Shown: piece after piece, positions 14,601 through 37,600 of the stretch | How the letters are laid out: the number at the start of each line of letters is the position of its first letter | How positions within the stretch are numbered: position 1 is the first letter of the stretch | Source: Trochalopteron elliotii | Lineage: Eukaryota > Chordata > Aves > Passeriformes > Leiothrichidae | NCBI GenBank assembly: GCA_024734555.1 | Contig: JANPWX010000440.1 | Span: forward strand, 124,001-188,000 | Length of the DNA: 64,000 nucleotides | Reading direction: 5' to 3' | Translations under genes and position numbers: made by a program | The notes under the pieces: generated by a model | What the model saw: the letters and a program-made list of their open reading frames with translations, nothing else | Databases searched by the model: none | What the model was told of the DNA's origin: nothing

Positions 14601-14644
14601 TTCAGTTTGGATGTGAATCAGCCTTATACCTCTTGGTTTTTTAG
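8661..14644. other. Probable first intron of WSCD1 (or upstream intergenic DNA)
   Basis: If the CpG island carries exon 1, this is intron 1. It is AT-rich, contains a (TA)n microsatellite at 10048-10066 and has no recognised coding exon. An unrecognised ATG-initiated open frame of 211 residues lies on the minus strand (11782-12417). Confidence 0.45.
10048..10066. repeat. (TA)n microsatellite
   Basis: There are 19 alternating T/A bases, followed by an imperfect TA-rich extension to about 10087. It is a simple-sequence tract in non-coding DNA. Confidence 0.9.
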
Positions 14645-14909
14645 GTTTCAGCGTTGGCTGTGGTCAGCTCAGCAGGGCACGATGAAGGCATCACCCCAGG
14701 AGCCCACAGAATCCCTGGGCCACCCAGGTGCCTGAGGTTGGGAGCAGTGCCACACCAGGCTGGTCTCTGCTGCAGCCAGCTGGGAAGAAGCTTTTCATCA
14801 GGAGAAGGCACTGAAGTGATGGGCTGAACTTATGGAAGGAATGAGTGTCTGGCCAGGCAGAGATTCGGGGGCCGGTTGGGAAGCGTGAAGGGCCAGTTTC
14901 AGTAAGGGC
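14645..14909 (+). other. WSCD1: Probable 5' UTR part of the WSCD1 start exon
   Basis: A pyrimidine-containing acceptor (CCTCTTGGTTTTTTAG) ends at 14644, so the start-codon exon probably begins at 14645. The leader holds three short upstream ORFs: 14682-14735 (17 codons), 14819-14827 (2 codons) and 14832-14888 (18 codons, in frame with the main ORF but closed by TGA). The acceptor choice is inferred and could be replaced by an upstream transcription start. Confidence 0.5.
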
Positions 14910-26533
<11,624 letters not shown>

Positions 26534-26575
26534 TAGGCTGGTATCATGCTGTTGTGGTTAAAAATGGAGGGTTTT

Positions 26576-26648
26576 TTTTTCTTAAAAAACTAGCAAAAAT
26601 CAAACAAAAAAACCCACAAACAAACAAGAAGAAGAAGAAAAAAAAAAG
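26576..26648 (+). repeat. A-rich low-complexity tract in the WSCD1 3' UTR
   Basis: T-run followed by A-rich sequence interrupted by single C or CC, with AAACCCACAAACAAAC and a (GAA)n stretch before A10. It resembles the A-rich tracts near 58.8, 59.05 and 61.2 kb in composition. Confidence 0.75.
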
Positions 26649-27320
26649 ACCAGACCTCTTTAGCAGTTATGGCCAAGATACTTGTGGAGGCTGCTGAGCA
26701 GTGCAGCAGTTGGGAATGCCTGTTTTTTGTCATCCCCAAACAGCCCCAAACCTGGCTCCAGGGACATGGAGGAAACCCTAGAGGGGTGGCAGAGAAGAGA
26801 GTGCCACCTGTGTTGTGTTTCTGCACCTCCATCTCTTCACCTGGAGAGTCACAGTGGGTCTGGGGGGACACCAGGGTGAAATGTCACCACAGTCAGTGCT
26901 CTTGGTTCTCGAAATGGCCGTGGCAAGGCCGGACTGATGTCAGCTGGGAACACCTGGAGAACAGGGGCAAAGGGGTGAACCCCAATCCTTCCAGCCTCAG
27001 CAGGGGTAGGATCACACCTCCTACCTCATCCCTGAATCCCTGGAGGAACTCCAAGGCAGTCCAACCTGGAAAACCATGGCTACTTAGAGCTGCCCTCTGG
27101 AGCTCCCCCAGCAGCCACACCAGTTTGGTTTTTAACTCCTGCAGTCACTGGAGGCTTGTTTGACCCTGCGGGGGCCCCGTGTGCAGGGGGGAGAGAACAG
27201 GGGCACATGGGGCTGGCAGTGCAGCTGGCCCCATGATCCTGGGCCACTGGGCAGCTTGGAGGTGGTTAAACCCTGTGGCCAAAGGGGCTGCCCTGCTGCA
27301 AGATGCTTCTGTTCATGTGA

Positions 27321-27368
27321 AATAAAGGATTTCTTTAAAATTTGAGTGAAAATACTAATTTTAATAAA
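27321..27368 (+). terminator. WSCD1: Two candidate polyadenylation signals of WSCD1
   Basis: AATAAA occurs at 27321-27326 and again at 27363-27368. A GT-rich element (TGTGCTTGTGT) begins about 30 bases after the second, the usual arrangement for cleavage near 27380-27390. A third AATAAA lies at 27708-27713. Confidence 0.5.
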
Positions 27369-27713
27369 ACAAGTTTATATAAAGGGAGCTGAACTTCCTG
27401 TGCTTGTGTATCATTGGTGCTTTAAAAACAATGCAGGACATGGAGTACAACCTGAGTCTCTCCCTGTTTACACCCCACACATGGCTCATATCTCTGCCAC
27501 TTGCCTGGTATGGGGCTTGTTGTGGGGCTGTCACATCCCCATCCCCAATACTCAATGCCTCCCCTGGCAGTAAGGGCCTCAAGGACCACAAAGAGGTGAG
27601 GGATTGTGGTGGACTGAGTTCGTTCACAAGGAAAACAGAAATTCTTTGTGTTTATGCAAGGGGTACAGCTTAAAAAAAACCAATTCAGTTTGGGTGCTGT
27701 GAGCCCAAATAAA

Positions 27714-30700
27714 GACAAGTGGTAAGACCCTGTGGTGCCTGCACAGGATGGCACCTGTGGATGGCAAGGTGGAATCCAGATTCTCCATTGAACTGTAGTT
27801 AAAAGTGGAAAACCATACTGGAAGAGAGGACGTAATAGGAGAGAAAATGGTTTTTCTTCCTGGAAACCAACTGCAAAATAAATCCTCTGATGCAATCCTA
27901 AAAAAGCATGAATGTCATCACCAGCAGTTCTGTCTTTCTGCACTGCTTTATGAATTTTCCATTAAACCCATTTCTTTTAAAACCCATTACTCACTGCTAA
28001 GACCAGGCTACTATACTACTGCAGCAATATTAACCTCCATTAAATAATTAAAGGATGGATTATCAGCATGAGACCTTACATGACACCTCTCTGGAACCTA
28101 ATGTGTCTTCCAATGGCCTGCAATATAATGAGATGTTCAAATATAAAACATTGAGTTACCACTTTTGTCAGTTGTGACATTTATTCAATCAGAAAGATTC
28201 GACTTCTCAACTGCATTACTTACACTTTACTTTTGACCTTGGGTGGTTGAGAGCAATCTTTAAGGAAGCTATCCCTTTGAATCTCCTTTTTATATTAGCA
28301 TTTAATTAGTGTAACAAATTTCCTGATGTACAATTATAATGGACTGTAAATCAGCTCTTCCCCTTTGAAGCACGATGTTGCATTTTTTAGCCTTCTGCAT
28401 ACTCAGACCAGCAAACACATCCATCTCTCAGCTCTTTCTACACAGCACCTATTTATCTTCAGTTGCTGGTTCCCAGATCAGGAGCTTTTCCCACCACAGG
28501 ACTCCACCTACCATCCGCACATCCTAGTCCTTCAGTCTGAGCACCCCCCAGGTTGCACCATCAATGCTGTTTCTGTTACAAACAAAGAGATTCACAGGTG
28601 TGTTCAAGAAAATGCTCAAATCTTATCAGAAAGTGTATCATTTCTAGACACGGGGCATGATCACCACTAATGGCTGCATGGTTTTGACCAAACTACCAAA
28701 GAGGAGAATGGATTCTCCTAATCACATGAATCAGTGTCAAGCAATCCCTCAAAGGAAGAGGAATAGGATTGAAATGCACTATTAAATGTTTTATGCAATA
28801 GCTAAGATTATATGAAAGGCACAAAGATTTTTAAATGAAATCAGCTCTAATTGAGGAAATGTGATCTCATCAATCCAGTCTCTCCCCACCCCCTCACTGC
28901 AGAGTTGTGTCCTGCCCCTGCTCTTGGAGCCTGTGTGTCACACCCCTGCCTACAGGAGGGTGGTCTGCAGGTACCAGCTTGCCTCCTGCCTACCCTGGAG
29001 ACACCAGGTGGGATTTTTCTGCAGTTCAAGGCTCACCAAAGCCTTGGCTATAGCTCCTTCAGGTGCTGCCCCAGTGAAGGGAACAGCATCCAGCTGCCCA
29101 CATGGCTCTTGCCACTGTTGCCTTTCAGCGTGCCCAATGGAGAGCTCCAAGGTGCGTGGGCAGGAGAGGCTATGGAATCACAAGCTCTTAAAACTACTGA
29201 AAACAAAAATAATTTCCTCCCATGAACCACAGTGGAGAGATCCTTCCAGGTCCGTTCTGCTCCAGTAGGGTGGGTAGGAAGCAAAACTGCATTATCTGGA
29301 GCAGTTGCTGCAGACACACAGTGACTGGATTATGAACACTTATCCCAAAGGCAAAACAGAAAATCACAGCCTTTGGATTTTTAGATATGTCAGAAGCTGC
29401 ATTAACCTATAATGCTTGTGAAATAAAGCACTTAGTACCACCCTAGAAAAATTATACAGCTCATTTCAGAGGAAGAAATTCAAGTCACAATGAATGAAAA
29501 ACACTGAGAGGGAAGTGATTTAAAGGCAACACCTTGCTAATGACAAGAACATTTCTTTGATGAGTGAGGTTATACAGAAGCAGTCTGCAGTACAACTGCA
29601 TCCTTCATGAAGCATCAAATATGCTGGAAAATAAACCAAATCTTCCATGCTGACTTACCCTATTACAATGATGTTCTGGAAAATTGTCAAATTCACACAA
29701 ACACATGCCTGTGTGATTGCATGGGCAGTTGGTCCCACATCTCCCACACAGGGACCAGGAGGTCTGTCCCTGCCTGGAGTCCCCTGGAGCCTCTGCACTG
29801 CTTTAGGGGGCACAGGGCTGGAACCCCACCCTGCAGTAGGGAGGGCAGAGCTGGGACAGCACCCACCACCCCAGGGGACACAGGGGCACAGCTGCACCTG
29901 AGCCACTGTGCTCTGCTGGAGGATTTCTGTTAAAAGAATGTGGAGAACATTTGTTTTCTTAGAAACACTCTTTTTTTCCAGTCACTCATTTAAATGGATT
30001 CCACTGTGCCTGTTTTATGCCTCTCTTTATTCCAGCAGAGACTAAATTAAGCTTTGAAGTTTAGTGAGAAATCCTAATGGCATTCGACTTCAGTGCTATT
30101 GCCTGAATCTTGGGGAAATAAAGAAAGGGGGAGAGCAAGAGGAAAGAAACCACTCTTCTCTTTTATTGTTTTCTACAGCTTGATCCTGAAATGACTGACT
30201 TTGAAAATAACCTTAGCGCCTAACTTTATGCATTATTCATATATACTAAAACATGTAAACACAGTTTTCAAAGGTTAAAATAAGACTCCTTTCCTGTACA
30301 GGTTACAATTATTTACTATTTTGACACAGCAACTTACATCATTAATATTAAACAGCACATAGGGGAAAAAAGTGACCTAAAACAAGCGTGAACTTTTCTC
30401 ATCAGTATGGAACATCTACACATTGCCCAGGAAACTGACAGACTACAACTATGCACAAAGGCTGCCAAAAAGGAGGGAAGAATTAAGCATTTTAATTTTG
30501 TATAAAACTGTAGCTGCCACTTTGCCACTGACCAAGAATGAGGTCTGTCAAAATCTCTATTTGCAAGGAATTTTCTGGCATGGTAACAGTCTTGGGGATC
30601 AAATAGTGTTATTATTCCAGTTTTCAGGAGTAATAATGAACACGTAGTCACAAGCAGAAGATAAATTAAGGTGTATTCGATTACTACAAGAATACACAGG

Positions 30701-31522
30701 ATGCACCTAGAGTGTACCTGTACACACTGTGTGACCTGATTTAAGCCTGTGCCCTCCCCACAGCACTCACTGCAAGACATGCTAAGTGTAAATACATCCA
30801 AGTTGAAAATTGCTAAAGCAGTAGCATATATGCAAAATACCTTTAATCAGAACCATGCAGAGGGGAACTTCCAAAACAACTCATTTGCACAGAATTTTGC
30901 AAAAACTCATATTGTTATTTGTAAATCACTTCCAAAAATAAAAGCAGGCCTGCATCCCCATTGTGGAGAAATAAAAGTTACATCCATTTCTGGCCAATCC
31001 TGCCAATTTTATCTGTACTAGGAGCAAAATAAAACCATTTTTATAATAAGAGAAGAATGAAAAATGAGATTGGCTTTTATTTAACTAATCTAAGAATTAA
31101 TTAAAATAAAGATTTGCTGTCAGTTGCGAGCATCAACAAACGAACACAACGTTATTCTAATAATGGCTTATTACATTATTTCTCTGCTGGAATGCAATAT
31201 TGATTGGAAATCCTTGGGATGGAACAAATTGATTATTTGTGCAAATTTAACAACTGTTGCTTACAGATGCAAATGCTTATTGCTTAATTTGAAATAAGTC
31301 TATAGGCAAGTTCCAGATGCTGGCAAAGAAGGCCCAGTGTGCCCACAGCTCAAAGCATTTATACCTGAGATTAATTAATCCTGGTCAGTTTCTCACTGTG
31401 CTCAGGTGAGACTCAGTCCAGCCTTTCCCAGAGTCCACCATCTGGACCTGGGTTCTACCAGCTGGTGCTCCAGTGGATCATTCAGCCCCAGGAGTCAGGT
31501 TTGGTGGGAAGCAGGGCTGGCA
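27714..31522. other. Downstream intergenic DNA
   Basis: No exon, RNA gene or transposon recognised. AT-rich patches alternate with locally GC-rich ones (about 29730-29910). The segment 31070-31330 is AT-rich with TAATTA-type and ATGCAAAT motifs and reads like a possible conserved non-coding element. Confidence 0.55.
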
Positions 31523-31664
31523 CATCCCCCCGGGCTGGTACATCTCCCCGGGCTGGTACATCCCCCCGGCCTCCCGCATCCCCCCGGGCTCCCACATCCT
31601 CCGGGCTCCCACATTCCCCGGGCTCCCGCATCCCTTTAGGCTCCCGCATCCCCCCGGGCTCTCT
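31523..31664. repeat. GC-rich minisatellite, 17-18-bp unit, 8 copies
   Basis: Eight tandem units begin CATCCCCCCGGGCT. The first two end GGTA and the later ones end CCCG or CCCA, so there are two subfamilies in series. Six copies are 18 bp and two are 17 bp. Because most units are multiples of three, a Pro/Gly/His repeat frame appears, but it has no gene context. Confidence 0.9.
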
Positions 31665-34600
31665 CCCGTGTACAGCATGCAGCCTGAAGCAGACCCAGAC
31701 ATTGCCGGGGTGTTGGAACGCCCACCTCTAGTGTTCCACACCTAATGATAGTCACCAACAACCCACCCCACACTAACACCGAGCCACAGCTCTGCCCGCC
31801 GCCCTCCTTCGGGAAACTCCTGCCAAATTGCCGGTGGCCCAGGTGGCGGGAAGAAGCTCCGAGGCAGAAGTGCTCAGGCAGCGTTTGACTCGCAGCCGCA
31901 GCCGGGCAGGACGTGGGAGGAGAGCAGTGGAGGGAAATCCCTTGCCTGCAACGTGTCATTGCTTTGGCAGCACTTTGCTTCCCCTGCTAGGGAGCTGTCA
32001 TCTCCGTGACACTCCAGGGATCCCTGAACGGGCAGACAGCATTAGATCTTAATCAAAAATCTCTGCAGGCCAGAAAGTGGCGGGGGGGTGAGGTGGGGTG
32101 TTCTGTCTCTGGGAGTGAATCTCACAAACCACGGTACAGTATCACCTACAGGGAAGCAAATGGCACAGCTCATCCTCTGAGATAAACCCCCACTGAATTT
32201 ACCTGTGCTTTGTCAGACAGTGACATGGTTCAGGAGTTAGTCATCCTGCTGTTCTAGGGATGTCAAGAACCATTGCTTTAGCTGCTAAAAGTTAGCATTA
32301 TTCTACTTACTTCAAACAGACTTCTTTTGCTTTATCAGTTGCTGAGGATCATCTCCTTCAGCCATTTCAAGATAATAAAAATGTTGTTTAAAAAATTCAC
32401 TACAACTGATAAACTGTCCATGCAAGGAAACATTAAAAGCAATTTCAAAGTGTAAGTTGTAAGTGTGAAGAGATGCCTATTGCTGTTTGTGCAGTAAAAC
32501 AGACAAGGGAACCATCAAACAATTTGGTTTTCAGTACAAGGACAAATAGAGGGGAAAATGCTGCCGTGAAGTAGCACAGAATTCAGGTTTTCATTTCATC
32601 AGATTAGCAAGAGAAATGCAGTGTCATAGTATTTAGCTGCCTTTTCTCATCCGCAGAAGCTGCACTGTTAGCCCCACACTGGAGCAGGGTTACCAAAAGT
32701 TTGGCAAAAACAGGAATGAAGTTCAACATGGAAAAGCCTCAGATGTTAAAACCAAGGCCTGTTAATATCCATAGGCTTCTACCTCTGATGGGAGTAACGA
32801 TATCAGAAGTGCCAAAACAACTCCCAGTCTTCAGGGAGAAGAATTTGTAACATTCTGAAGAAAGAAATACTCTCAAACATCTGTTTGTGGGTCCAGAACA
32901 GTGAAAGGCAACTACAATATTAATAAAAAAAATCTTTGAGGAAAAGAGCAGGAGAACTTATTTCACCCAAAACAATGAAATGTCTCTTAAATTCAGCCCT
33001 TTCACAGCTCCGTAAATTGCAATAATTGAAAGACAGGGGAAAAGCTTAATGCTGATAGATGATTTATTTTAGTGAGTAGCAGCTTTTGACTTCTTGCAAC
33101 CTGATAAAAAGCAAATGACCCAGGGGCCTATTTGTGCGTTCTCCATTACCATTTCACATCACTTCCACTCGCAGCTTACCTGCCTCAATGAGGAATAACA
33201 CACTTCTGCTTTGGCTGAGGAGACTCAGAGCTGTTGTAGTTTCTGTCCTGTCAATATTCACGTACAAGAGGGATGCTCATTGGGGTGAGGTGGCAGCAAC
33301 CCTTTCAAAAGGAGTCAGGAATGCCACCAGCACTGGAAAAGCCACCCAGTGTCTGTCATTTTACTCTTTATTGAAAATATTTTGCTTTCCCCTTCTTCCA
33401 TACAATTAAATTTGCCATGGTGACTTGGCATGCAAAATTGCCCTCTCCATATACATTGTTGTTAAATTACTCTATAATTAGTACTAACATATTGTACTTA
33501 GAGCATTTACTATGCTTGATGATTCCATCAACATACCCTTATTGTGATCTATAACAGTAAGGACTACAATTAAAATGGTATTACTCATTTTTAAAGAGCC
33601 ACTGACAAGTTCTACCAACATTTGCAAGCATCCTTTCAATCATGCTTAGCCACTTCCATAAAGTCTTTTAATAATTCTACAGTGCTGATTTCCCTGTGGA
33701 GAGAGAGAGAAACAGAAAAGCCTTCCCACCCTTTTGGGCAGGATTGGGAAGCAGAGAATCCAGAGCCATGATGGAGTACCTGCCTGCCACGGAGCAAACA
33801 CCAGGGGCTTTCGAATGCCCAGGAAATCAGTGCTGGAAATCCCCCATATAATTCAGCAGGATTTGGGATCCTGAGTTCTTGAGGCACTTCTGCAAATCCT
33901 GGTTTATTGCCCAGGAGGGCACAATTTACATACCCCCAGGGACCCAACAAAACAGAAAAGTAATTTCTCTGTTGGAATTTTATCCAGTAACATGGGCCTA
34001 TTCCCTGTGCACTGTCTCAGAGCCAGGACAAAGATTTAGCCCTTGATTAGAAAGAATATTTATACATCTGCTTCATGCAATCTGAGTGCATGGTATCACC
34101 ATAAACAGGTAACTTAACATTAAAATTACTTTTTAAATGAAGCCTTCATTTTTCATATGGTAAAGGAAATCTATTGGAATACTAATAGCCTACATCTTTC
34201 AGATTTGTATTCAGGTAGGGGGAAGCAGGGTGAGGAGGAGGGGTAGAAGTGACCTCAGTTCTGACGGTCACATAATTTTGTGGTTCAAAAGTTATTGGAA
34301 CGTTTCAGAGCATAATGCCCAATGATTTGCATTCCAGAAACCTTGCCCAGAAGCTGAAGGATTGCTAAAGGGTGCATATCTCAGCTCTAATGCTTGTGCC
34401 CTTTTCTCAAATTAGTGATACTGTCAAGCTCTGATGAGATCATATCTGACACAGGGCAAAATTATGGTAACAGTCATGTGTGATCTTATCCAGCCCAACT
34501 CCTATTTCCATGGGAGTACAAAAGGAAAGAAAGTTCCATTAAACTGTATTTGAGAAGGTGTTATTCACCCTGCAGCTATAGGACTGTATCTGAGCACTAC

Positions 34601-37600
34601 TTACCACATCCTCAGAAAAGAGTAGAAAAAGAAAATTGAGAAACAGCACCAATGATCTAAGCAATCATGTAATACAATCCCAGCTACAATTTAGTGCTGA
34701 TTATAATTCTAGGTTTCTAGATGAAAGTGAAGGAAACCAGATGAATTTTGGGGAACTGTTTCCACATGTATAATTAAAAGGGTGCTTATAGCAGCTGAGG
34801 ATCTGGCCTTGTTTGTGAGAGGCAGGGTTTGAACAGTGTGTTTTGCCTATAATTTGGCTACGGCCAGAACACATCCAAATAGCTTCCCACTTCCTTAAGG
34901 GAGGGAAGATTAGTGACTGAGAGAAGGATGCTCTGAGAGCCATCTGTGAACTGGGTGTGAACCTGAAATCGCCTTCAAACACCCAGTGCACCAAGAAACA
35001 CACCACACAGGTCCACTAAAAATAGGATGAGTGGGACTGAATTATTTTTTCTGTTTCTGGGCTCACCACCAGCTGAGGAGCCTCCTTATGGGTGTATCTG
35101 CCTCAGGTCTGATGCTTTCAGGGAGGAACCACAACTGCTGTTGTAGAAGGAGAAGCACTTAGCAACACCTCTAATTAAAAGTGTGAGTGGTCTCAGACAA
35201 GCACCCTAATACGGATTTAATAAGAATGCCTATGTTAATTATATATCCATTTATTGTTAGAAGCTCAGTAAAGATTTAATAAGAGATGAATCTAGGTGTG
35301 TGCTAATTAGCTGAAAGCTGTATGAAGTATGAAGGGTAAAACTCCCACCTGCACCAGGTGGTGTTTGGTCAATGCTGGATTTGGCTTCCACCCATCCCTG
35401 GTGTCATGAGGACTGAGCTGGTCCTGAGCTGACCTTACTGCGCAGACACAACTTCACTGCAAATGCACAATGACCTTTTCATCAATACTAGATATTTGCA
35501 AAGATATTTTTGTAAAATCAATTTAATGCTCTACCTGCAATTCAATACCAATGCAATCAGACTAAGATTATGCACATAGATCTATGACTCACTGACTGCC
35601 CTGCTCAGCCACATGGTGTTTGAGCATGAGAATATAAAGCAAAGAACTTCCCTTCAAAATACAGTGTAATGTTAAATTCTAATGGGTATTTTTTGGAGGA
35701 CCATCTTTAAACATTTGACACACGTGTTCATTTGTAATCAGGGTTATCAGACACTGTTAGATGTGAGCCAGGCTTTGCTCAGAGTGCTGACAGCAAGACC
35801 AGAACCTGAAAGAATTATGGATGTGATCCACCTTCCTTCCCATGGCTAGGCCAAGAAAACAATAATTTGATCTTTAAAGATCTAGACTATCTGTTGCCGA
35901 GCTCTCTGGTGACAAAAAGGCTTTTCCACAGGGAATAAGGATCTATCCATTCTTTAGAGTAAAGGGTTGGATTCCAATGTCTGCCGCCATAAAGTACAGT
36001 GACTTTATTTAGACCTCATGCGAGTGAAATTTAGTCATGTTACTTTGACTTGAATATCAAAAACATCCAATCCCCCCAACAGTTGCTAAACAAAGAATCA
36101 TTCAGAATAAGACTAACTCATGTTAGCATTAAAAAAAACATGCAGGGGGGAAAAAGTGAGAAAGCAAGCAAGCGAGAAAGAAAACTTGATATAAATCAAA
36201 CCTAAACACTCCACCAATCATCAGCTCTCTAAATCAAGAAATCTGACAGATTTTCCAAGTTAGAATCAATCTTCCTGTCTCTGCAGTAAGTATACTGTAA
36301 TCGTTTTTCCAGCACAGTACAGAAAACATAACTGCCACCTTCAAGATTTATTGAAAAATATTCTGCCAGACTGTTGGAATGCTGCTGTTCCAAATGTTTT
36401 TTAAACAAGAGGTCAGAAGAGTTTTCATGGCTCTATCCTCCTCCTCTGTCTAAAACAGCTTTGGTGAAAGATGGTTCTTGTGCATGTCCCAGCAGCATCT
36501 GTGTTCAGAACCTGAGGTGAAGCTCCCGCCAGATGACACCCCCTCATCTCTTGGGTGTAGCAGATGCTGCTGAAAGCACAGAGAGGTCAGTGTGGGGGAA
36601 AGGAGACAAAAAAGCAAGGACTATTAAATAAGCAGGAAGCCAGTACTAAATCCCCCTCACCCCCAGCACTGCCCCTGCCTTCCCTATCTGTTGCAGGCTG
36701 CAAATCAAAGCTCAGTCCTCAGAGGACAGAATGGGATAGGAGCAGATTCTGACTATAGGCAACAGTACTGGAAATCAACCCCTTAATTCTCAGTACAATA
36801 CAGCAAATCAATGCTGCTGACATTGGAATCTGTTCATATTACAAGAAATTCAAGTGATTCTGCAAAAATAACCCTGAGGCAACATGTAAAGGGAGAGGAA
36901 AAAGCCAGTGGATTAAGAAACTATTTAAATTCAGAAGCCACTGAAAAACCAAGGAGCTAAGGTCTCACCAGAGCTTCTAGTGCTGTTTTTAAAGCACATT
37001 GATGAGTTGGCAAGAGATAGTCTTCTCTTCCCCATTGCTTACGGCCAGGGGACTTCAGCATATCCATCTAAAGAGACCACCTTGCAGGCATTTCATGGCT
37101 TGCAGCAGCCACTGGCACTGTGGTGACGTTCCTGGGCTGGTGGTGCCAGTCATTGAGCTGCCAAATTGGCAGAATTGCAGTGAATCTGGACACCTTAGAA
37201 TATTGTTTTTTGACACTGTGTGCTAAGACTGTGTCTTGGCTGCATTTGAGTCTGCTTGGTTACACCCCAGCACTCTGCAGCTGATCTCTCTCTGCGTTCT
37301 GTGACCATGGCATGGCAGCATTGGTCAGTGCCAGGTGAGGCTGCCTTTTGGTGAGGGCAAAGTGACAGGCAGCAAAGTGACAGTCCCTGTACCAACCAGA
37401 GATGTCGAGGTGTGTACTCCCCATGGGATGGGAACTTACAGCAATGTCAGAAATGCATGGTTTATCCATGATAACCCAGAGGGAGGGGAAGGCTCCAAGC
37501 AGGGATGTGAAGAAGCAGCAGTGTGAGGAGCCCAAGGTTCAGCCGATGTTGAATGAACAGGCTGATATTTTAGGAGCTGGCCTGGCAGGGAGGAGGCAGT

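Larger units (their letters stand above)
26534..27390 (+). other. WSCD1: Probable WSCD1 3' UTR
   Basis: This follows the TGA stop and runs to the first poly(A) signals. It starts with a T9 run (26572-26580) followed by an A-rich, C-punctuated low-complexity tract to about 26648, then ordinary unique sequence. The end is inferred from AATAAA at 27321 and 27363 and a GT-rich stretch near 27398-27420; transcripts could extend to the later signal at 27708. Confidence 0.6.

Noticed and set aside
14472..14735. 88-codon frame upstream of WSCD1 as an N-terminal extension
   Set aside because: It is not in frame with WSCD1, ends before its start and crosses a probable splice acceptor; the in-frame TGA at 14886 excludes an extension.
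27015..27075. CR1-like CCCTGGAGGAACTCCAAGGC segment
   Set aside because: The match to the CR1 3' region is short and does not continue on either side; it is likely chance within the 3' UTR.
31406..31745. Pro/Gly/His repeat protein frames
   Set aside because: They follow from the 18-bp minisatellite unit being a multiple of three; there is no conserved flanking coding sequence.
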